A stretch of DNA of 64,000 bases from Acanthornis magna (Eukaryota > Chordata > Aves > Passeriformes > Acanthizidae), in NCBI GenBank assembly GCA_036785705.1, contig JAWUZG010000015.1, forward strand, positions 4,417,001 to 4,481,000. Reading direction: 5' to 3'. Both the position numbers and the translations under genes were made by a program. Positions 24,918 to 36,900 of this stretch are shown here, in pieces; position 1 is the stretch's first letter; every line of letters begins with the position of its first letter. The notes below the pieces were generated by a model, which did no database searches, was not told the DNA's origin, and saw only the letters and a list, made by a program, of their open reading frames with translations.

Positions 24918-27900
24918 GTGAGGAAAAAGTGGATGAAGTCTTCGTAGGCTAAAACACCATTGAATGTGCAGTCTTACAAGAATTACTCTGATAATAAATG
25001 AGTATGGAATTGCTACATTTTGAGTGTGGTTTATATAAAGTGTAGGTGCTTTAAGCCTGATTTTTGTCACTGCCTGAATTTCCATGTGGGTGGCTGAAGC
25101 CGTGTATCTTGCAAATGTGAGCTGATACTAATGTATAAAAGATTATTGTAGCTTAGTGTTGTTAAAGGTGTAGGAAAAGCTCAGCCTCACCTTCACGAAG
25201 GTTGGTCGGTTTTGTTCGTAATCTTTTGTGTGTGGCTCCAGTTGTTTGTCAGAAATGTGGAGTTCTCTTCATGCATAAATCCCCACTGCTTTAGCATAGT
25301 GACCCCCATGTGGCCACTGAGCCTGCTCATAATTAGAAGTGCCTGGAAAGATGGTCTCCCAGAACAATGGGGATGTCATTGGCCTGCCACCACAGTGGCT
25401 GAATATCTCAGCTGTGTGAGGCAGCCCTGGGGAATTCTGCTGGGTTAGATGGATTCAAAAGGATCGTGTGCTGTTTTGCCCGATGTGGTTTATACACCAC
25501 ACTGCCACTGCATGGGGCAGGAAGGTGTGTGATGCCAGTCACTTGCCGTGTCACCCACACCGTGACTTCCATGGTCCAATTCCTCCCTAGCCTGGGCTGT
25601 GAGCTGCAGGAACCAGGATGTGGAGGTCTGTGTGATGATTTGGTGTGGTGGAGCACAAGGCAAGTATGTCACAGCAAGGATGTTACTCAGAGAAGTTTTT
25701 CGTTGTAGCTCCTGACACACAAGTGTTATGGAGCCTACATTGCCACCAGAACTTGAATAAAACAGACTCTGGAGGGAAAGTTTCTGGTGTGATGCTTGGT
25801 GAATGACTGGTAGTGTTTATGCTGTGGGCAAGCGAGTGTATTAAGTAATTGCTGTACAACTGTGATAGCACTGTCCAAAAAGGAACAAAAAAAGCTTGTG
25901 TTAACAATGATTTCTATTAAGAAGAAGCATGGAAAGGAGGAAGTCTGTGCAGAGCAGTGGGTTTGTTTTATCGGGGGTCACAGTTGATTTGAATTTTCTG
26001 TGATCTTTTGAGAAGTTACACAAGCCTACTGTTCCATAATGTGTCTTCTGTCTTTTTTCTTTTTTTAAAAAAATTTTTTATTTTTTAATTAAATGATTGG
26101 TGGGGGAAAAACCCTAGGCCAAATAAACTTGCATTTGCTGGTTTTCACAACAAGGATGAAATGCTTTGCACACATTCTTTGCCTTTGCTCACACATCTAT
26201 ATTGCCTTTATTTCTAGTTTTCATTTTCCTGATCATCATGCACCCCAAAACAGACTGCCTCACATTTCCAAATGTTCATTACTTCGCTTGAAAAACCATT
26301 CTCCTGCAATCTTAGCAGAGCACATTCTTTTGTAAGGAGTAATGTAAGCACTGTCTTTAAATTCCCAAATTCATTAATGATTTTAATTCATTTGTGTAGG
26401 AGTTAGAAAATGGTCAGCATGTTTTTAACTGAAAGAACTAATTATGGCTCATTGCTCGAAGCTGATTCTGTAAACAATAAATACCAAAACAGTGGAAAGA
26501 AGATAGAACAGCTGTGATGTTTTGTGAGGTGTAGCTCAGGAGGTGATAAGTAATCATGTCCTATCTTGAAGTACTTCCTTCCTCCTACCATGTTTTCTTT
26601 AAATCCCTCTGGGAAAGCATCATATTATCTAGGCACTGTGCCTAAAGCTCCCAGTTGTTTTCATGTCTTTGTTAAGTGCTCGTGTGGCCTGTGAGCACAG
26701 TATCTACTGCATCCTCAGGTCCCAAAACAAGATCCCTTTCTCTGGGTGGCATGACTGACTGCATGCATGTGCAGGGGTTTGTTGAAGGCATTTTTGGGGG
26801 AGAAATTACACAGTAATACTTTGCCCCTCAAGCTCCTTCACAAGGGAGGACTTCACTCTCCCAGGCTGAGTGCACACTGTGGTGTGTTTTCTCCCTTTCA
26901 AAGCTGACGCATTAAAAAATGGATGTATTATAGTGCTGAATCTTGAGATTTGGTCTTGAAGGTGGTTCTCTGGGAAGATAACATACATGGACATGCCTGT
27001 GATCCTCTTGTTGAAATTTAAACATTTCTTCCCTAAACCCTTTGATTCAGCTGTCACCTGTGCAATTCCCTAAATGTAAGTTATGTCTGTGGGGATCAGA
27101 TTTTAGGTGACCATTGTTCGAAGGAAAAAAGCCTGCCTGTGTACTGAAGTTTCTCCTTTGACAATGAGAAACAAGTGAGAAATAACCAGGAATCTGGTAG
27201 AAATCAAAGAAAAAATTCTCAAGGAAACAAGAATGTGTGCTTTTACAGTGGTTTTTACCCATATGAAGAATTTTTAAAGCACTTTATAAAAGGCTGTAAA
27301 TTAATCCTTTGCAAAAGTTTATCTTAGATTTATAGAATTGCATGTAAATCTTCACAAAATCCATTCTGTATTTCAGAAAAGCTGCACTGTATCTTTGGTA
27401 GCTCTCAAAAGAGGTTGAATGGTGCTTTAGCAGAAATCCAAGCCATTGTTTTCTGGGAGAGACTTGAATTGGTACCTCTGTGACATTCTATCCGTGGTGT
27501 GCGAAGAGCCCCTGATTGCATTCTGAGAAACACAGTGCACACTGGGCACAGTTAAGAGCAGTGTGTGGTTGTGTTTGAAGCAGATCGTTTTTGTGTCTGT
27601 CTGTAATCATTTGACAGTTTCATTTCCTGTCCTGTACTTTAAAAAAGGCTTTTAAAATAAAACCTGCATCAAGAAGGCAGAACGACTCCAATGCAGGAGA
27701 ATAAATGTTTCCTGTACCCAGACTTTGAATGATCTAAAGTGCCAAGATAAGTCTCCAAAATACCTAAAATAGACAATTTTGATTTCGTATGACAGAAGTG
27801 TGTGGAGTGGTATGTAGAACTTCTTAATTTTGGTTCTTGCTTTCCTCCTCTCCCACTCACAAGATGACACTTCTGTGTCTTAACCACTCATTTACAGCTG

Positions 27901-30900
27901 TAGTAAACTGGGAGAGAACATTTGTGTGCCTCAGACCTTCCCGTCACCCCTCAAGGAAAAAAAATGCAAAGCCCACTTAAGAACAGTCTGTATCAAGGAA
28001 TAAATCCACATCACTATCAAGCAAAGCGGGACTTTTTTCTCCTTTTCTCAGCCCCGTACTTCCCGATCTCCAAGCAAAAATCTAATACGCATCCATTAAA
28101 TATAAATGTCAGTGGTTATAAAAATAAAATGGAACAAATCCCATGTGGCAATAGGTTTCTGATCTGTGGGAGTTGAGTGTTTCAGACAAGTAGACCACAT
28201 AAAATAATGGAATAGCAGGTCCTTTGAAGCCAAGCCTTGTTAGGGACTGGGTTGGAAGTGTTGGCAGGAACAGGTGTCCCTGTGCCAGGTGTCCTGGGCT
28301 CTCTGCATGGAGAGTGGGCTGCCAGGAGCCTGAGGAGGGCAGAGCTGGCTGTGACAGGGAATGGGAGCGGAGAGCTGCTCTGCAGCACTGAGCCGTGCTG
28401 TCAGCGTGACAGGCACCGGAGCCGCAGGAAGAAAATCTTCTGTCAGATTGCATATTTCCTCCATTTACTAAATCTCTTGTGATCACAGCTTGGGATGAAC
28501 CGAGGCATGGAACACAGAAGGGATTCACAGACCCGATCTTCGCTGGCATCTTCTAATTTTATGGTTTTGCTAGGAAAAACACAGATTCCGGGCATTTGCT
28601 AGCCATGGGTGAAGATACATTTCAGTTCAGATTTCTGAATGGTTTATTATGTGATCCTGATCTGCTTCAAATGGTGTGCATAGGGGGCAGGAAGAGACAG
28701 GGATACCCAATATAGGGTAAAGGCAATTTTAAAAACAGACTTCACACCTGCTGTTCTCTAGCACGGGTGAGTTTGTTTTTCTACCCCATTTTACTGCACA
28801 GTTCACCTTGAGCAGCTTTCTAATGTGACACTGCTTTCCAGTAGTAAAAATGTTTGCTTTTTATTTAGTAGTCTAATTGATTCTCACACATCCATAGAAA
28901 GCGCATGCTAAGCATGATCCTCGTTTCAATATTTGAATATTGTTCTAATTTCTAAAATTTTAGCCCAGATTTTTATCTTGTTCCTCTTGCTGAAGGCTAG
29001 ATCTGTTATCTGTGAAAAGACTCCTTTCACCACTGGGAAAAATGGTTTCAGGTTGTTTTACTGCATTGCTGGAAACACAGCAGAACCTTTGGGGCTCAAC
29101 ATGTTTATTCCCTGTAATTCCATATGATAACCCTCTAACAGCATAAAATCCTGCAAGCCAGCTCAAAACCTGTCCTTCCCTGGGGTGCTGCTGCTTTGGA
29201 AGTGCTCCCTGCACAGGCAACTCTTCCTTGGTGTGCAGTAGCCTGGATGTGATCGCAGGTTTCCATTAATACTGTATTGCGTCAAACCAGACACGGGCTG
29301 TGTCACCTGTGCCCTGTCCCCATCGTGTTTTTAGGTTGCGCTGAAATCACAACTCGCTGTTATTTTACGCTTCAGTTGTGCTGCAGCAGCTCCCGAGTAG
29401 GCACAGCTCCGATGGCAGCCAGCTCTGGCACTCGCTAGTAGCAGATTCCCTGTCACGAGCTAATTACAGCAGAGAGAGGAAATAAGAGACACTTTAGATA
29501 AAGCATCCTTCCCAGCTTGTGGTTTTGAAGCTGGAATGGAAAGGGCCTGGGAAGGGATTATTAACGTTCATAAATGGCACCTGAAGAATGCAGTGTTAAA
29601 TTACTGCGAAGCTGTTGCAGTTTGAAGGAGGAAGCTGTGATCTGCACATCTGCTGTTCTTTGGAAACACTTTCCACTTGTGACTTTCCCATGTGATCTCG
29701 GCCTGAGCAGCTGCTGCCAGGTGCCTGGGCTCCCTTCCTCTCCCACTCCTTTCTCCTGCAGGCATCCTCATTGGGAAATATATCCGTGCTTACAAGGGAA
29801 ATGGCTTCTTCTGGTGCTTTTTCTGCTTCACGTGCTTCAGCCTGAGCTCTCCACAGCCTTTGGATGTCCTTGTTCACACTGAAACTCTAAATGGAGGACA
29901 GTAGGCAAGCTGGCACAAAGGATGGAGTGCTTCAGGAGATGTGTGTACTCACCTGGCCTTTGTCTGAACTAAGCCAGTAGTACCACGACACACCTGTAGA
30001 TGATGTAATCCCTTGTTCTGCCTGTGTTAATGTGATCTCCCGCTGCACTTTGTCCCCTTAAAAAGCCACAAACAGTGCAGGTTTGTCAGCATTAAACACC
30101 TCCAAGAGGTATAAAACTCTGAGCGCTGTTGCAGTGATGGGTGAGAATGAAGATCTTACTTTGTCAGCAGGGCTGGCTGTGAGCAATTATTATGATCCAG
30201 TTGTCCTGTTTTCAGGCTAACTTCCCCTGAAGCTTCCCTCTCTCTTATGGGGGTTTTGCTGTCCTACTTCCATGACTCCAAGCTGGCTTGTTGGCAGAGA
30301 GGTATGTGCAGGGAAGGTAACAAAGGATTCACAGAGTCCTGAACAATGAATTCAAGATAAAATTAGCACTGTGCATGTGAACTTGAGACCATTTTGCCTG
30401 GTTTCTTTAAAGAAAAGTGATTTTTTTCCCCCCCAGTTTTGAATTGACCAGGAAGATAGGCTTCTGATCTTTAAATTGTTCTCAGTCACTCCTAATAATA
30501 GCTTTGGGGTTGTCTGGAAATAGCTTTCTGATAGAAGGCTGAAACTCCATCTTCAGGGTAAGGATGGCATCCTGTTGCCTTCTCTTTTCTTTTGAGATTA
30601 GTGTGGTAGTTAAATTGTGTTCCCTGTAGGCTCTCATGTGTATCTGAGCCAAATGAAAGACCAAAGCAGCTCAGTTTGACTGCAGTTAATATGTGAGCAA
30701 CTTGCTTTGCTTTGGGAGAAAAAAGAAGTCACTCTTCTAAGGATTGTTGCTTGAGGCCTTTGTTATCAGCTCATTTCCAAAGGGAGCTTTTCTGGGAGAT
30801 GGAGATTTCCATCCCTCCAAGAGAAGAGGGGCACAAGCCTTCCTTGATGAACATGTCAAAAGTTTTGTGCTGAGCTGTTGAAGAGCTGTGGTCCAGTGTC

Positions 30901-33900
30901 TGGAAATACACAGGGCTGACAAGCAGGCTACTTACAAATAAGGGAAAGAAATTTATGCTCTCTTTTAACATTGGAGTGAAAAGTACACGATATCAGATTT
31001 TTATCTAGGGAATTCCTTCCAGTCACCGGGAGCAGCAGCAAGCAGGACCTCAGGGCCAAGCCACCAGTGCTGATCTTTGGAAAATGAAGCTGCAGAGTGA
31101 AACTGGAGACAGAGTTTCCTTAGGTTATCTGAGCCCACATTGCTTGGGTGAGAAATTTACTGCTCATTGCAGAGCAAAGGGGAAGGATAGTCTTATGATA
31201 AAAGAATTAAATTAAAACCAACAACTAAGACTGAGTCAGGAAGCCAGACTTCTTGATTCTGGCTCTGATGCTGAAAAATCTGAGAAACTGTGCTGAAAAA
31301 TTTAGATTAGATTGCATGACAGCTTTTCAATGCTGACCACTTACTCTCTTTCAAGAGGGATGTCATTTGAGCTTCTACTTACACAAGCCTAAGTTTTTAG
31401 AGGTTTTAGCACTTTTTTTTGTTCCAGCTGTAAGCATTCAGCACACACAGACACTGTCTCTGCCTCTCTAGGCCAATGGGATTTTCTTTCTATTTCAATC
31501 TTAGCTTTGCAGATGTAGATTGTTATCTATTAATTTGCTTTTAATCATGTTTTGTGTACATCCCAGGGCTCTTCCAGTCACTTACTGAAAGCTGGTGCTT
31601 TTGGCTGCTAGTGAGAATGAGTATAGTGCTTTGGAAAACCAAAATGTTTCTTTTTCTTCTTTTTTTTTTTTTTTTCTATTCCAAACTCCCAAGCAACAGC
31701 CACTGCCATGAACTTTACCTCAGAGCACTAATTCCAGTGATTGCAGTGTGTATCATGCTTTGAAGATGCAAATTAATGTCTGAGTAAAACATGTTATTTC
31801 AGGTAGGATTTAAATATCAAATAAGAACAAGAAAGAGTCAGAAAATAAACACCAGCAGACTTGGAAAGAGCAAGAAGAGTCTGAGCCTTGTGTGTGTGTT
31901 TGTTATGATTTTTCATCTATGTTAGAATTGTAAAACCACAGAATGGTTTGGGTTGAAAGGAATCTTAAGGCTCATCTCATTCCACCCCCTGCCATGGGCT
32001 GGGACACCTTCCACTATCCCAGGTTGCTCCAAGCCCTGTCCAACCTGGCCTTGAATACAGGAATGAGGCATCCACAACTTGGATTGATGTACGAAGGTTG
32101 AATATTGATTATTGATATTGAATATTGTTATTATGGGTATTGATTTGAAGGTTGGGATACCTCTTAAATTGTCAACCTTAAATCTTTGGCAAATGGGGTA
32201 GCTGGCATACAGATACAAGTGCAAGATATCAAGTCAGAATTTCCAGACCTTCCTGAGTTTAAAAATTACTAGTAATGTGTAGGGTTTGTGCTTTCAGACA
32301 ACCAATGAATCTGATTGGAGCAAAGGAAAATCAAATAGGTGTCTTGAGCTTGGAATACTGATGGATAAACAGGGTGCAGAAACTGGGATGACAGATCTGA
32401 GCAAGAGCAGCAGGCATGTCGTGGATTTCCAAGATCAGTGTCAGGATGTTCCGTGTCTGTGCTCTCATGTCCTGAGCACACTGTACATAACATGATCTGC
32501 TGGTAAGAATAGTCTGCAGTTGTTGAGTCTGCTCACAGGCAACATGTGGTGCTGTGTGTCTAACTACAAGCATTTCTGGAGTGCCTGTTGCCTTTTGATG
32601 TTTAGATACGCCTTCACTGCTTTGTATGAAGAGGTTGCTAGAGAGTTAAAATGAAACTGGTTTCTCTTGCTGCTGATCTCTTAATGTCACCCAGTATACG
32701 AATATACTGATTTCCTTCAGAGATGGATTTTCATGCTTTAGCTGCTTGTGCTTGGAAGGCTGGTGTGTCCTTATTCAATTTATTCAATGTATATTTATTG
32801 GAGTGTTGTTATTCAAGCTACTCTGGGCTTGAATTACTTAGACCTTTGGCAGGTTCAGATCCATTTGTCCACGCTGGCCTTGCAGCTGCAGGCTGCGTGT
32901 GAGTTGGTGTGTGTGTGTGACTGTGATTGCCTTGCTGCTAACCACACACAGACTGTGGGAATGGTTAATGTGCTGCTGCCTCTCTGTCGCCATCAGTGCT
33001 TTTGCAGTCTGTTTTTGTGAAAGATAGAAAGAAGTCTCAAAGAATCTGTAATTTTTAAAAATCATGCTCTTGCCCAGCATTCCTGGCTCATTTTTCAAGG
33101 CTTTGTTCACCCGGATTGGTTTGGGCTTGCACCTGAGTGTTGAAATAACGGAAATAAGGAAAGTGCCTTTTTCTAGTAAAACTTAGTAGTGCATTTTGTA
33201 ATCCTAAGGAGAAGCACAGTGTGTCCCAGAGAACAGTAGCGATGGGAGTGACGTGCTGAGGAGGGAGAGTGTGAACAGCCAGCATGAGGAAGGCAGCTTG
33301 GTTGGTGCCTATCCATGCTGATTTACACCATGCTTTTGACTTGCTAAAGCCTGGGGTGACCTCAGGGAGTCCACACAACCTTATAAGTGTGTATTGAAGG
33401 CCTGTAGAATTGCCAGGCTTGTTGCTTGGCTTCCACACCACTGCTGCTAATCCTTGTGGCCGGTTCTTGATGTTTCTATTCTGAGTCTCCTGAGAGTATT
33501 GCCTCATTTTCTGGCTTCAAGGTTTGTCATTCCATGAGAAACCTCATTTTCATTTGAAAACAGCCATGTGTCTTTCTAGTTGAGAAGAAGAACTTGAAAA
33601 TGTGATACAAATGTCTCAGAAATCAGAAGTGGGTAGAAACAGAATAATAAAGCTTGATTTTGTTCTCCTTGTATGCATTTTCTCCTGTGTTCTGACTAAA
33701 AATTCTAGGTATTTAAACTCTCAATACTGCTATTCATAACAGCAGAGCAGTAACAGTCCAGACTCTCACTTGGAAACACCTTTGTTGGGTTCTTGCCCTG
33801 CAGGATGGGGCTGTTTCAGCAGAGCTGGGCTGGCCGTGGTGGCATCAGCAGCTCCAGCTGAGGACTGCAGCATTATTCCTGCCTTTTCTGTTTGACTTTG

Positions 33901-36900
33901 CATAAACACAAGGACATCACATATCCTGTTTGCTCTGGTTTTCCCATCTGTTTGGGAATAATAGAGATCAGTGGTTTTCTCTTTAAGTTCCAGAGATGAG
34001 AGCTGCTACAATGACAAACTGTTGTCTGAGCAAAAGCTGACACGGGCATTGACGGGGCTGGCGGCTCTGTTCCAGTGACCTTTTATGTGGACTAGGAAAA
34101 ATAGGAAAAGCAGAGACAGTAGGAATTCATTCTAAAGTGTTGAGCTTTAAGTGTAGCAGCTGTGGATTTCCTCGGCAATCCAGGCTGATGGGGGGTTTCC
34201 TGAAGAGGAGCCTTGGCAACTGGGATTTTGTGGCATCCCTCCTGTTCTTCTTCCTCCCAAGGAGAAAGGATGATGCCTGGCAGGAGACTGTGGTGGATCT
34301 TCCTGTTAAGGTGATCCCGTATTTTTTAGGGTTTGTAATCATCAAAACCTGTGACTCTTTACCACTGGAAATTGTGTTAGTCAAATCTCCTTGTATTCCC
34401 CTCTGCAAACATGCTCTCTTGTCTTGCAGTGAGCACAAAGATTCCTCGGAAAAGAAACACAAAGACAAGGAGAAAACCAAACACAAAGATGGCAGCTCAG
34501 AGAAACACAAAGACAAACACAAAGATAAAGACAAGGAGAAGAGAAAGGAAGAGAAGGTGGGTGTCTCTTGTGGGAGAGACAAAAAGATGGGTCTGGCTTA
34601 TAATACTGAATAGTACAAACTTGGTGGGTTAGATGTAGCTTGTACTCCTGGTCTTTATCAACCTGGAGAGAATTATCCCAGTGCTAACCCAGACACTTTG
34701 TGGAGTGCTAGATAAACTCCACTGTGAATGGAAGCAGTTCCACAGTGAGCTATGTCCACGGGCTCCACATTTTCTCCTCTGTTACATTTCACTTTGCCAA
34801 GCTCGGGTTCAGAGATAAGGGAGAAGAATCTGTCATATCACATTCAGTCCATGCAAAGACAGACTATACACTTAAGTCCAATCTGCTGAGGAAATTGGAG
34901 AGCCAATAAATACTGAATTGACTAAGACTTGCAGAAAATGTTGCCTCTGTCATCTAGGTCACTAAGGACTACAGGGGATGGAGATAGTCACCATTCCTTC
35001 TGCAAGTTAAATACTCTGTGTTGTACATTGGAAAAACAAGCTGTGCTGGGCAGTGCTAATCAGCTCCTACTTTTTATGTTTTTCAGATGAAGTCATCTTC
35101 TGGTGATATAAAAATAAAGAAGGAAAAGGAAAATGGTTTTTCCAGGTAAGAAATGAGGTCTATGATCTGAGAAAAAGCTGCAGTTTGATTTTTCCTAGGT
35201 GCTTAGTGTTTGAATCCTCTCTTGCTCTTGAGAAAAAATAGGAAAACTCTTAAGCCCTTTGAAAGATAATGTTCTTCTCAATTTTGGGAATCAGTAGTTC
35301 TGCTTCCCGAGTAAGTGGAGATGGGAGCTATGGAATACCTGGGTGTCTGCCTGCACATGCTGGGTTTGTCTGAGTATTAAGGAGCTGGGTTCTGCTGGGG
35401 ACAGAATGAGCTGTGGTAACATTGGTAGCTGGATTTAAAAGAGCCTCTGTTGTAAAATTGGGACTTGAATCTTGCAGACAGTCTGGTGGAGACAAGACCC
35501 AGCAAAGCCAGTCCAGATTGCCTCTGTGTGTCTCTCCTGTGTGTGACTGCAGCCTAAAGCCTTTGCAGAGGAGTGACAAGAGTGACGTTTAAATCAGAAG
35601 TAGCTTCAGGAAATGCAGAGATGTGCTACTCTAGTACTAAATTCCTGCTAATAATAGAACCTCCTGGATTTGAGTGTTGTATTAGTTATGGCTAAGTAGT
35701 CTTATTAAAAACCTAAAGTGAGCAATTGATAGAAGAGTACCTTTTCTTAATAGTCAACCATGATCTCTTGTGACTTGTTTACAATGCAGCCATTGGTTAT
35801 TTTTAAGGTGTTAAATCCAGTCCACTGACTTACTGAAGGTGTGTGGTGTGGTGGATGTGTGCATCCATACCTGCTAATCAGGAACAGCACTCAGTTCATG
35901 AATTCATTCCATTTACAAATCCACTTAAAAATCAAAACAAACAAAATCCTTCCAGTCTCTGTTCTGGGCATACAGAGAGGTTGGGAGAAGGCACCTGAGT
36001 GACCCATGCCTTTTAGGTGTTCTCTGTTTGTTTTGAATGTGCCCTTTTGCCATGAGTTCTTCCATCTGTTTCATTTCCCTGCTCCTATTTAAAAATGCAA
36101 AAGAAGGAGTCAGGCTTGGTGCAGGGAAGAGGCGCCATCTCCAGGTCCTTTGGGGAATACTCTAGAAGTAGAGAGCAGTGACATTCGGGTGTTTCATGGT
36201 GTAGCAGACAGTTAATAACTCTCTCTAGCCTCTGCTGTTCAGCAGAATTTCATGGTGTGCTAATCTCACCAGGGATGTTGGATGTTCTTATATCAAGATA
36301 ACTGAATCCTCTTTAGGTCCAAGAGCATTTTTTCATGTGTTTGAGAAAAGCCTGGAGGAGCCGTCACCATTGTGCCTTCTTCAGGGCCAAAATGCTGGCT
36401 AAGAGTAAAGTAATTATTTGCTTATTTTTTCCTGCTGAAATTTTCTTTTGCAAATTTCTGCAGAGAAAAATGTCTTAACTCAGATGGTTTTGATTTTCTT
36501 CCTTAAGACTTGGTACGATGAACAGCGTTACAATCTTGGAAACAATACAAGTCAAGGTTCAGCTTGGTTATATAGCTCCTTTCTTTTCACAGACTCACAC
36601 TTTATTTCCTCCATTATGAAATATTGTGCAATATTTCAGTGTTAAAATAGATAAAATTACTTTACACACAGTAGTTCTACATTTCTGCCTGAAAGGGAGA
36701 ATATATTAAGTGGGACAATTACCTTTTTTTCCAATAGATGTTTTGCAACTGTCTGTGTGCTGCAGACTCGTGTCTGCAACAGAAATGGCTTCTTAGAGCA
36801 GCTTGTTTGTATCTCCCCTGAGCTGCATCTTCCAGCACTGCAGTAGCTTTAGAGCTGTGAAGGAGCAAACTGCTTGTTCTGCTTCATGGACACACTGCCA

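Larger units (their letters stand above)
24918..34429 (+). other. TOP1: TOP1 intron 3 (9.5 kb)
   Basis: GTGAGG to TTGCAG. Contains an AT-rich palindromic patch near 26060-26095, an antisense CR1 fragment (31924-32082), a T16 run (31660-31675) and a moderately GC-rich stretch at about 28230-28430 with no recognised gene. Nothing else identified. Confidence 0.85.

Noticed and set aside
24819..25085. Minus-strand frame with hydrophobic, membrane-like repeats
   Set aside because: It is the reverse complement of the HKDK-coding exon 3, which always reads as Leu/Phe/Ser/Cys-rich.
28109..28549. 146-codon minus-strand frame in the GC-richer part of intron 3
   Set aside because: Overlaps other frames on both strands, no family recognised, no splice or promoter signals.
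34127..34582. 151-codon minus-strand frame rich in Leu, Ser and Cys
   Set aside because: Antisense shadow of the Lys/His/Glu-rich exon 4.
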